64,000 nucleotides of DNA from Geobacter sp. FeAm09 (GTDB lineage Bacteria; Desulfobacterota; Desulfuromonadia; Geobacterales; Pseudopelobacteraceae), in assembly GCF_008330225.1 (NCBI RefSeq), contig NZ_CP042466.1, positions 2,846,001-2,910,000 of the forward strand. Direction: 5' to 3'. The notes beneath the pieces were generated by a model. It searched no databases. It saw nothing but the letters and a program-made list of their open reading frames with translations, and was not told the DNA's origin. Positions 19,132 through 25,885 of this stretch are shown here, one piece after another (the stretch's first letter is position 1; each line of letters starts with the position of its first letter). A program made the position numbers and the translations under genes.

Positions 19132-19776
19132 CTATTTCCGCACAAAAATCTCTTTTGCCAGGTTGCTGTCGATGGCGAACTCGGAAAATCCGACCCGGAA
19201 GATATAGGAGGGAAACGCCTGCACCAGGACGATCCGGTTGCCCGGCAGGACCCCCATGGCCATCAGTTTCTGCATCTTCTTGCTGTCTTCGGTCTGGATG
19301 TAGGCGATCTCACCCTCCTGCCCCGACTTGAATTCGGTCAGGGCCACCACGCCAAGGTCGCCCTGGGCCCGGGCATCCGTGCAGCAGTCGCCCGGCGGAA
19401 TCGGCTTGCCATGGGGGCAGGTGGCGGGATGGTTGAGCATGGTGCAGATCTTCACGTCCACCCCTTCATTGAGCAGGTGTTCGAACTGGCACGCCTTGTC
19501 GTCGCCCGCATCGCCGCGCAGGTTGAACACATCCATCATCAGCCGCTCCGCCAGGCGGTGGCGGCGGATGGTCATCTTCCCCTCTTCACGCCCCTCGGGC
19601 CGGAAATAGACCATCCCCTGGCGCAGTTCCACCAGCGCGCGGTCGGTCAGCTCCCGGTAGGCCGGGTCGTCGGCCGGGAATCCCATCTTCTCCGGGTCGA
19701 GAAAACGCCCCCCCTCTTCTTCCACCGCGATCCACAGGGCTTCCAGGATCTCTTCCGCCTTTTCGGACAGTTTCAT
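19132..19776 (-). CDS. DtxR/MntR-type metal-dependent regulator fused to a FeoA (SH3-like) domain
   Basis: The 214-residue protein begins MKLSEKAEEILEALW, a DtxR-type winged-helix start. Metal-ligand-like residues follow in CQFEH and in LNHPATCPHGKPIPPGDCC. The C-terminal 75 residues, with LMAMGVLPGNRIVLVQAFPS, form a FeoA/SH3-like domain. AAGGAG precedes the ATG at 19776. It lies downstream of feoB and a Cys-rich gene on the same strand. The probable role is iron- or manganese-dependent repression, perhaps of the feo genes; the target is inference. Confidence 0.85.
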   Translation of the reverse strand: MKLSEKAEEILEALWIAVEEEGGRFLDPEKMGFPADDPAYRELTDRALVELRQGMVYFRPEGREEGKMTIRRHRLAERLMMDVFNLRGDAGDDKACQFEHLLNEGVDVKICTMLNHPATCPHGKPIPPGDCCTDARAQGDLGVVALTEFKSGQEGEIAYIQTEDSKKMQKLMAMGVLPGNRIVLVQAFPSYIFRVGFSEFAIDSNLAKEIFVRK

Positions 19777-19873
19777 ATACGCTCCTTCTTTGCCGCCAAA
19801 GATGTCAGGCATGCAGGGGAACAACCATCAGATCGGACATCGCGCCACAGCCGCTCCATCGGGAGCAACCATT

Positions 19874-20104
19874 TTAAGATGCCTTTGATTTTTTGTCCTC
19901 TGAATTCTCTGCGTCCTCGGCGCCGGATGATGTTTTCCGTTTCAACATATTTTTCAGCTTGCCGATAAAGGCCGGTTCCAGGGGGTTCTTGTAGTTGCAG
20001 CGCGGGCAGTGCACGCTGTGGCACCCGCCGGGGCAGCCGCCGCACCCTCGCTTTCCTGCATTTTCGTCGAATTCGTGTCCGCAAAATCCGCAAATCATCT
20101 TCAT
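19874..20104 (-). CDS. Small cysteine-rich FeoB-associated protein
   Basis: The 76-residue protein has four C-x-x-C-like pairs: CGFC near residue 5, CGGCPGGC near 21 and CPRC near 33, followed by a lysine- and serine-rich tail. This resembles a zinc ribbon or a metal-binding feo accessory protein. It starts 23 bases after the feoB stop codon, so it is probably co-transcribed. Cys-rich companions of FeoB are known in several lineages, but this one has no assigned name that I recognise. Confidence 0.75.
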   Translation of the reverse strand: MKMICGFCGHEFDENAGKRGCGGCPGGCHSVHCPRCNYKNPLEPAFIGKLKNMLKRKTSSGAEDAENSEDKKSKAS

Positions 20105-20127
20105 GTCTCCAAGGGGGCCACGGGGCG

Positions 20128-22119
20128 CTAGGAAAGAATCCCCGTTGCCAGAAGAAAACGGTTGAGCACATAGCCGCTGCCGAAGGCCAGCAGGCTGACG
20201 AACACACCGATGCTGCCCGCCACCTTCCACCCCCGCTCCTTCTTCATGATGAGAAACTGGGCCACACAGGGGATGAACAGGGTCAGGGTCACCGCGGCCA
20301 CCGTCAGTTGGCGGGCGTCCATCAACCCCTTGGTCTGCAGTTCGTACAGGCCGGCGGCACCGTAATCCCGGCGGAAGAAACCGAAGATGAAGGCCACGGC
20401 CGTCTCCCGGGGGAGGCCGATGGAGGCCATCACCGGCGTCATTGCCGCTATCAGTTTTTCGAAGAAGCCGGTGATCTTGCCGAGCCAAAGCAGTACAGAG
20501 GCCAGCACGAACAGGGGAAGGATCTCCATGAAATACCACTGCATGCGGGTATAGGTCTTGGTCAGCACGTTGGAAAACTGGGGCAGCCGCATGGGGGGCA
20601 GTTCCATGTAGAACATGGGGGCCTCGCCCGGCATGACCCGGGCCGCCAAAAGCCCCACCACCACGAACAGCAGCAGCAGACAGATACCCCACACCGCCAG
20701 GGCGCCGGGGAACTTGGACAAGAGCGCCAGGATCACCCCCAACTGGGCCGAACAGGGGATGGTCAGGGCCAGCAGCACGGTGGCGATGACCCGTTCGCGG
20801 GTCGTTTCCAGGGTGCGGGTCACCATGGTCGCCATGGTATCACAGCCGAACCCCAGCACCATGGGGATCACCGCCCTGCCGGTGAGCCCGAACCTCTTGA
20901 AGATCCGGTCAACCAAAAGGGCCAGGCGCGGAAAGTAGCCGGTGTCCTCCAGGAAGGAGAAGAAGATGAAGAAGGTCGCCACGATCGGCAGGATGATCCC
21001 CACCGCATAGCGAATCCCCAGGGTGATGATGCCGTACTCCCCCACGAACAGCTCCCGGATGATCTCCCAGGGGATGGCCGCCTTGACGATGCCGGTTATC
21101 CAGGGGTTGAACAGCTCCACAAAGAGCTGCTTCTCCAGCACGTCCACCAGCGTGCCGGCGCCGAAGTCCCCCACGAATTTGTACAGGCCGAAATAGAGCA
21201 CGATCAGGAGCAGGGGGATGCCGGTCAGGGGCTGCACCGAGATGCGCGACAGCCGCTCCCCCAGGGTGACGACCCGCTTCTCCGGGGTGATGAAAACCTC
21301 CTGGACCAGTTTCCTGACGATCTCCTTGCGCTCCAGGGAGAGGTCCAGGTGGAAGGACCCGCGGCGGTTGAAGGCAATGTCCCGCACCTTTTCCGCGATC
21401 ACCTCGAACCCCTCCCCCTCCCTGCGGCGCACCAGCGAGGTGATCTCCTCGTCCTGCTGGAACAGCAACAGGGCCAGGGAGCGGCGGGAAAGGATGTACT
21501 CCCCCGCCATGAGCCCGGCCACCTCGTTGATGTCGTGCTCCAGGAGCCGGCTGTAGGCAAAGTGCGGGGGACTGCCCGCATCCCGGCAATAGGTTGCGAT
21601 GGCGGAGCGGATTTCGCCGAGCCCCCGCTTGCGGGCCGTGGCCGCACCAATCACCGGGATGCCGAGCCTCTGCTGCAGCAGTTCCAGGTCGATCCTGAGC
21701 CCCATTCGCTCGGCCTCGTCCATGATGTTGACCACCAGGATCACCGGCAGGTCCGCCTCGATCAACTGGAGGGTCATGGCCAGCATCCGTTCCAGGTTGC
21801 GGGCATCGAGCACGTGCAGCACCACGTCCGGCGTTTCGTGCAGCAGGATCTCCCGGGCGACCCGCTCCTCCTCCGTGATGGTATGGATCGAATACATCCC
21901 CGGGGTGTCGATCACCTCCCACGGCTGGTCGTTGATCGTCGCATGGCCGCGGGATACCTCCACCGAGGTGCCCGGATAGTTGGAAACGGTCACGTACGAC
22001 CCGGTCAGGGCATTGAACAGCACACTCTTTCCCACATTGGGATTGCCCACCAGGGCGACCCGCCGGGCATTGGGCACCTTCCCCGGTGCTTCCGTCTGTT
22101 TACCGCAGCATGTAGCCAT
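20128..22119 (-). CDS. feoB: Ferrous iron transport protein FeoB
   Basis: FeoB imports Fe2+ across the inner membrane. The 663-residue protein has an N-terminal G domain with GNPNVGKSVLFNALTG, the G2/G3 region NYPGTSVEVSRG and DTPGMYS, and NIMDEAERMG as G4. A helical GDI-like linker follows, then the transmembrane gate regions with SFLEDTGYFPRLALL and VLGFGCDTMATM. A candidate Fur site lies 21 bases upstream of the start. The order fur, feoB, Cys-rich gene, DtxR-FeoA on one strand points to an iron-acquisition unit. Confidence 0.96.
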   Translation of the reverse strand: MATCCGKQTEAPGKVPNARRVALVGNPNVGKSVLFNALTGSYVTVSNYPGTSVEVSRGHATINDQPWEVIDTPGMYSIHTITEEERVAREILLHETPDVVLHVLDARNLERMLAMTLQLIEADLPVILVVNIMDEAERMGLRIDLELLQQRLGIPVIGAATARKRGLGEIRSAIATYCRDAGSPPHFAYSRLLEHDINEVAGLMAGEYILSRRSLALLLFQQDEEITSLVRRREGEGFEVIAEKVRDIAFNRRGSFHLDLSLERKEIVRKLVQEVFITPEKRVVTLGERLSRISVQPLTGIPLLLIVLYFGLYKFVGDFGAGTLVDVLEKQLFVELFNPWITGIVKAAIPWEIIRELFVGEYGIITLGIRYAVGIILPIVATFFIFFSFLEDTGYFPRLALLVDRIFKRFGLTGRAVIPMVLGFGCDTMATMVTRTLETTRERVIATVLLALTIPCSAQLGVILALLSKFPGALAVWGICLLLLFVVVGLLAARVMPGEAPMFYMELPPMRLPQFSNVLTKTYTRMQWYFMEILPLFVLASVLLWLGKITGFFEKLIAAMTPVMASIGLPRETAVAFIFGFFRRDYGAAGLYELQTKGLMDARQLTVAAVTLTLFIPCVAQFLIMKKERGWKVAGSIGVFVSLLAFGSGYVLNRFLLATGILS

Positions 22120-22139
22120 TACCTCATCCTTTTATGCTT

Positions 22140-22154
22140 TTGATTTTCAATTTC
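22140..22154 (-). promoter_or_regulatory. Candidate Fur box upstream of feoB
   Basis: The minus strand reads TGAAATTGAAAATCA. It matches 10 of 14 defined positions of the 7-1-7 Fur pattern TGATAATnATTATCA. It lies 21 bases before the feoB ATG. A similar dyad lies before fur itself. Confidence 0.5.
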
Positions 22155-22173
22155 AAATATGGCGTAAAAAAAA

Positions 22174-22611
22174 TTACTGGTTAGCTCTGCATGCCGCGCA
22201 CAGACCGTAAATCTCCAATTTATGGCTCCTGATCGTGAAGCCGTGGAGCTCGGCTATCTCCTTCTGCAACTTTTCGATGGTCTCATCCTCGAACTCGATG
22301 ATCGCGTTGCACCCGGTACAGACCAGATGGTCGTGGTGCTCGCCCGCCGACACGTGCTCGTAGCGGGTCTGACCGTCATGCAGCAGGATCTCGCGGGCCA
22401 GGCCGGCCTCGGTGAACAGCTTGAGGGTGCGGTACACCGTGGCATGGCCGATGCCGGGGTGGCTGGCCTTGATCTTCAGGTACAGCTCTTCGACGCTGAC
22501 GTGCTGGCGCGTGGAAAGAAAAAAGTCCAGGATGATGTCCCGTTGGCGGGTGGAGCGGAGCCCTTTGGCCGCAGCGAATGCGTTGAATGCCTTTTTCTTT
22601 TCGAGGATCAT
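22174..22611 (-). CDS. fur: Ferric uptake regulator, Fur family
   Basis: Fur represses iron-uptake genes when loaded with Fe2+. The 145-residue protein has the winged helix (STRQRDIILDFFLST, then HATVYRTLKLFTEAGL), the metal-site sequence HVSAGEHHDHLVCTGC and a C-terminal CAAC pair. These give the histidine cluster and the structural zinc cysteines. The ATG at 22611 follows AGGGGGCGGG and matches the family start; longer frames lack a site. A candidate self-regulatory Fur box is 14 bases upstream. Confidence 0.9.
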   Translation of the reverse strand: MILEKKKAFNAFAAAKGLRSTRQRDIILDFFLSTRQHVSVEELYLKIKASHPGIGHATVYRTLKLFTEAGLAREILLHDGQTRYEHVSAGEHHDHLVCTGCNAIIEFEDETIEKLQKEIAELHGFTIRSHKLEIYGLCAACRANQ

Positions 22612-22624
22612 CCCGCCCCCTTGT

Positions 22625-22639
22625 TGAACTTGAAATTCA
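22625..22639 (-). promoter_or_regulatory. Candidate Fur box upstream of fur
   Basis: The 15-base dyad reads TGAACTTGAAATTCA on the plus strand. It shares the TGA(A)...T(T)CA ends and seven-base half-site spacing of Fur boxes, but the inner bases fit weakly. It suggests autoregulation. Confidence 0.35.
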
Positions 22640-22759
22640 ATATAGTGGATGTGCCGCCGTCTTGTCAACGCAAAAAATAGCATTATTTAACGGCCTGTCG
22701 AAAAGGGACAGCCGCAGGAGGACAGCGGCTACGAAAGAGTGCGCGATAAGCCATGACCT

Positions 22760-23961
22760 TCAGTCGCTTTGCCTTCTCCCCGCAGGCGGCACGTGCTCAT
22801 AGGCCTTTTCTGCCGGAATCTGTGCCATGAACAGCGCCACGGCCCCGAGCCCCAGAACCCCGGCGGCGTAGAACACCGCCGTCAGCCCCAGGGCGCTCTG
22901 CAATCCCGCACCCAACAGCGGGCCAGAGACGAAACCAAGGTTCAGCACCGCGTTGCAGGTACCAACCGTCGCACCCATGCCGTGGCGGCTCCCCTCCTCC
23001 ACCAGCAGCGCCGTGCTCGCAGGCTGGGACAACACGCTGAACAGGCCGATACCCACCCCCAGCGCCAGGATCTGGCTAAAACCCGCCGCCACCGGGATCA
23101 GGAAGTAGAGCAGCGAGACCGCCGTGCCCCCGGCAACCACCAGGGATTTGCGCGGCGCCCGGTCCGAGAGCATGCCCATGGGGCGGAGCAAGAGGGTCAT
23201 CACCAGGGTGGAGGAGGCCATGACCAGACCGGCCCGGGTGCCGCTCAGCCCCAGCCGGGCCGTGAGCATGATGGGGAGGAAGGCCCCCAACAGCGAGATG
23301 CCGCAGGCCCGGCCGAAGACGAAGGCCAAAAGCCCCCGCAGGGAGCTGTGGCGGGTGGCACCCAGGAGGTCACCGAGGCGTTCGCTGTGGCTGGCCTGCC
23401 GTGGCGGGGGGGTGTGGCCGGGGATGCAGATGAGGGCCACGGCCAGGGCGACGACGCACAGGAGGGCCAGGGTGGTGAAGATCCCCTGAAAGCCCCACAG
23501 GTCCTTGAGCATCCCCCCACCACCGGCCCCAGGCTCAGGGCGCCGTAGAAGGAGATATCGAAGGTGCCCATGACCGTGGCCCGCTTGTGGTCCGGGGTGG
23601 CTTCGCCCACCAGGGAGAGCACCACGGGTCGGAACATGGCGCAGCCGATGCCCTGGAGCAGGCGCAGGAGGGTGATGAGGGGGAGACTGGCGGTGAAGAG
23701 GTAGGAGAGGGAGACGAAGAGGTAGAGGCCGAGGCTGGCGGCTGCGACCTTCTTGCGGCCGATGCGGTCGGCCCAGGCGCCCATGAAGGGGCTGAGGACG
23801 ATCTTGGAGAGGGAGTAGAGAACCAGCGGCAGTCCCAGGAGCGCTCCCCTTGCGCCCAGGCTGAAGACGTAGAGTGAGAAGAAGGCGTCGGCGATGCCGA
23901 AGCCCAGGGTGATGGCGAAGTTGATCAGGAACAGGCCCCGGAACAGGGTGCGGCTCTCCAT
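22760..23961 (-). CDS. MFS transporter, interrupted by an apparent one-base frameshift
   Basis: The protein has about twelve hydrophobic segments and the MFS loop motif GAWADRIGRKK after helix 2. LLRLLQGIGCAMFRP and GEATPDHKRATVMG are typical of drug- or metabolite-efflux MFS proteins. The frame changes at a G6 run on the minus strand (23514-23519). One extra base restores LGPVVGGMLKDLWGFQGIF, giving roughly 400 residues, normal for MFS. GGGAG eight bases before ATG 23961 selects that start. The preceding small Cys gene ends 20 bases upstream, suggesting co-transcription. The substrate is unknown. Confidence 0.85.
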
Positions 23962-23981
23962 GCCGTGCGCTCCCATGCTTG

Positions 23982-24179
23982 TCACGCACAGCTTCTCTGC
24001 GCATTTTGGCGATAGATGGGACATGAGGCGCTGTCATCGATACAGAACGTAATTATGCTGGGAATGTTTCTGCTGGTAAGCTCGAAACAGTAACATTCGG
24101 GAAAAGGCTGTTCCACAAAACGGCACATTACCGCCTCAGCACCCTGTTTTTCGCGTTTGACGCCCGTACCGCTTTCCAT
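23982..24179 (-). CDS. Small cysteine-containing protein, unknown function
   Basis: The 65-residue product begins MESGTGVKREKQGAEAVMCR and continues with QPFPECYCFELTS, FCIDD and SCPIYRQN. Six cysteines are spaced as possible metal or disulfide sites (C-x-C in ECYCF). A GGGGAGG site precedes the ATG at 24179. The shape, with a C-x(n)-P-x-C-x-C core and a terminal C-P-I-Y, recalls short conserved proteins seen in Geobacter-like genomes, but I have no firm family. Its stop lies 20 bases before the MFS start. Confidence 0.6.
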   Translation of the reverse strand: MESGTGVKREKQGAEAVMCRFVEQPFPECYCFELTSRNIPSIITFCIDDSASCPIYRQNAQRSCA

Positions 24180-24277
24180 GCCACCTCCCCGTGCGGATAT
24201 GCCCTATCGCGGCTTCGCTGCTGCCGGCTGCCATGATCCTGCTCCTCCATGAACCGCCGGCCGCTCGCCCGGGAAAA

Positions 24278-24310
24278 GCCCGTGGAGGAAGGAGGAACAA
24301 CTCCACGGGC
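24278..24310 (-). terminator. Rho-independent terminator-like hairpin
   Basis: On the minus strand a 10-bp perfect stem (GCCCGTGGAG with its complement) encloses a 13-base loop and is followed by TTTTCCC. It lies downstream of the minus-strand channel gene (stop at 24440) and could end that operon, 130 bases after its stop. Confidence 0.65.
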
Positions 24311-24313
24311 TCC

Positions 24314-24353
24314 CGTTACGCAGGCTTCGGGTCGGCGAACCCTTTCTGCGTTC
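24314..24353 (-). other. Structured hairpin next to the terminator, possible small RNA or 3' UTR element
   Basis: Directly beside the terminator an outer 6-bp stem (ACGCAG at 24318-24323 with CTGCGT at 24346-24351) encloses an inner GGGT/ACCC stem. Together with the terminator it forms a compact two-hairpin structure. I did not match it to a known riboswitch consensus. The rest of 24180-24439 holds no convincing gene. Confidence 0.3.
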
Positions 24354-24439
24354 AACGCCCACATTGACCTGATGGCATTTGATACCGGCGGGGACGCATC
24401 CCCCAAGCGCCGCCGCAGCCGTAGTATGCGGGGAATCAA

Positions 24440-25327
24440 TCAGAATACGTACAACAGGCGCGTGCCGAAGATATCGACTGCCGCGCCGTTTTTGGTGGAG
24501 AACGTATTCTGATACTGAAGCATCACCTGGACGCTGTCCGTGAGTTTGAAGTTGAAGCTGGCTCCCGCCTTGTGGCTGTCGATACGGCTGTTGGCATCGG
24601 AAACGCCGGCTGTTTTCGTTGCGGCGCCATTTTGATAGGTATAATCGCCTGCGATGAAGAAGGAGGGGGTGACGTCATAGCTCAGGTGGGTCTGGAGTTG
24701 AAAGAGCGGCTCCTTCGACTGGGTCACCTTTGCGCCGCCGCTCCCCGCATAGTCCGTGTTGTCGGTGTAAAACTCGACAGAGGGCTGAATGCCGACGACA
24801 AATCTGTCGCCGATGCCCTGTTCGATGCCGAACTCTTCCTTGAACGCCCATTGATTCGTTCCTGCGTTCAGGGTACGCGAACGGCTGTACTCGCCCAACG
24901 GCACGGTAAAGTAGGGTGAAAATCCTACGTATGTCTTGGAGGCGCGATTGTTGACCAGCCAAAACGTCGCCAGAAAACAGGGGTCCCCCATGCCCGAGGC
25001 CGAAAACTCGGGTTTGCCGCCACCTCCAAGATCAAGGTGCTGATCGTTAAAGAAAAACAGGGCTTGGTAATCAGCCATGATGCCGAAGGTCTCCTTGAAA
25101 TGGACCAACCTGAAGAAGCCCAGGTTCTGGGTATAGTTGAAGTCGCCATTTCTCTTGCCGTTGACATAGGTGCTGTCGGCGGTGATGTGTTTCGCGTACG
25201 TCAGCAGCAGGGTTGTGCCGTCGGGAGCGGGGATATAGTCCCTGGCATCGGTCTCGCCGCACCAGGCCGCTTTCGGCAGGGCCAGACAAAGACCCAACAG
25301 CAGGGTAACTCCTATTTTTCCATTCAT
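24440..25327 (-). CDS. Outer-membrane channel-like protein (Phenol MetA-degradation family)
   Basis: The 295-residue protein has a signal peptide MNGKIGVTLLLGLCLALPKA and then alternating beta strands, ending with aromatic YVF as outer-membrane barrels do. Segments such as GDPCFLATFWLVN, YVGFSPYFTVPLGEYS and the strand ending VMLQYQNTFSTKNG fit the MetA-pathway-of-phenol-degradation family (PF13557). Members sit beside hydrocarbon or aromatic-acid degradation genes and may admit the substrate. It is the third gene of a minus-strand unit after a tetrahaem cytochrome and a flavoprotein. Confidence 0.75.
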   Translation of the reverse strand: MNGKIGVTLLLGLCLALPKAAWCGETDARDYIPAPDGTTLLLTYAKHITADSTYVNGKRNGDFNYTQNLGFFRLVHFKETFGIMADYQALFFFNDQHLDLGGGGKPEFSASGMGDPCFLATFWLVNNRASKTYVGFSPYFTVPLGEYSRSRTLNAGTNQWAFKEEFGIEQGIGDRFVVGIQPSVEFYTDNTDYAGSGGAKVTQSKEPLFQLQTHLSYDVTPSFFIAGDYTYQNGAATKTAGVSDANSRIDSHKAGASFNFKLTDSVQVMLQYQNTFSTKNGAAVDIFGTRLLYVF

Positions 25328-25440
25328 TTATGCGGTTCCTTTCACGAGGTTGGGCTTTGCTCCATGCGCTCATCCCACGATCTCTCCACATTGCACGTCG
25401 TGGCAACGCGCACCTGCCCGTCTTGACAAGGCGCTGGCCG

Positions 25441-25800
25441 TTACGGAACAGCTACCTTGAAATGATGGCATTTATTGCACGACAGCGTCGAGGGGGCATG
25501 GACCTTGTGGCATAAGGCACATCTCAGCGTCTGCCCGGCGTCATGGGGCCCTCTGTGGGGGACAATGGTAATGTCCCTCCCCTCGTGGGATACGTGAAGC
25601 TCCTTCATGGGGATATTCTCGTGACACTTCAGGCAAGCCGACTTTGGGGCAGCCTTTTCCGGGGCAGCGGTACCATGGCAATCGGCACAGCTCACCTTCC
25701 CGTTATGCTTGCCCTTGACATCGTTGGAAAACGCCACGGCGGACGTCATGCTGATGCATGTGAATACGACGAAAGGCAGAACGACGATTCCTCTTTTCAT
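25441..25800 (-). CDS. Periplasmic tetrahaem c-type cytochrome
   Basis: The 119-residue protein has a signal peptide (MKRGIVVLPFVVFTCISMTS, cleavage near residue 24) and exactly four C-x-x-C-H sites at residues 38-42, 56-60, 94-98 and 108-112. Extra histidines (H32, H69, H72, H82, H86, H101, H113) can supply distal ligands. This resembles the tetrahaem electron donor of flavocytochrome c and methacrylate-reductase-like systems. It lies between the flavoprotein gene and the channel gene, so it most likely carries electrons from the membrane quinol pathway to the flavoprotein. Confidence 0.9.
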   Translation of the reverse strand: MKRGIVVLPFVVFTCISMTSAVAFSNDVKGKHNGKVSCADCHGTAAPEKAAPKSACLKCHENIPMKELHVSHEGRDITIVPHRGPHDAGQTLRCALCHKVHAPSTLSCNKCHHFKVAVP

Positions 25801-25843
25801 AACAACTCCTGGGTGTGGTTATTGGTGCCATTTCAGCAGTTAG

Positions 25844-25879
25844 CCCCGCTGCTGCGGACGTTTTGCCGCAGCAGCGGGG
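25844..25879 (-). other. Strong intercistronic hairpin
   Basis: A perfect 14-bp stem (CCCCGCTGCTGCGG at 25844-25857, complement at 25866-25879) sits between the flavoprotein stop and the cytochrome start. No T run follows on the minus strand, so it is more likely an mRNA-stabilising or partly terminating element than a full terminator. Confidence 0.6.
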
Positions 25880-25885
25880 GGGCAA

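Noticed and set aside
8186-23961. Treating rnhB, the FecR/DUF6600 gene, apgM and the MFS gene as true pseudogenes
   Set aside because: Each has a single defect at a C/G homopolymer and otherwise intact motifs; a sequencing cause is simpler.
24314-24353. Known riboswitch in the 24.3-kb structured element
   Set aside because: No match to SAM, cobalamin, fluoride, GEMM or Moco consensus that I can recall; kept only as a finding.
24128-24439. Minus-strand open frame of 103 codons
   Set aside because: No ribosome site, Arg/Ser-rich composition, and it crosses the terminator hairpin and overlaps the better-supported 65-residue gene.
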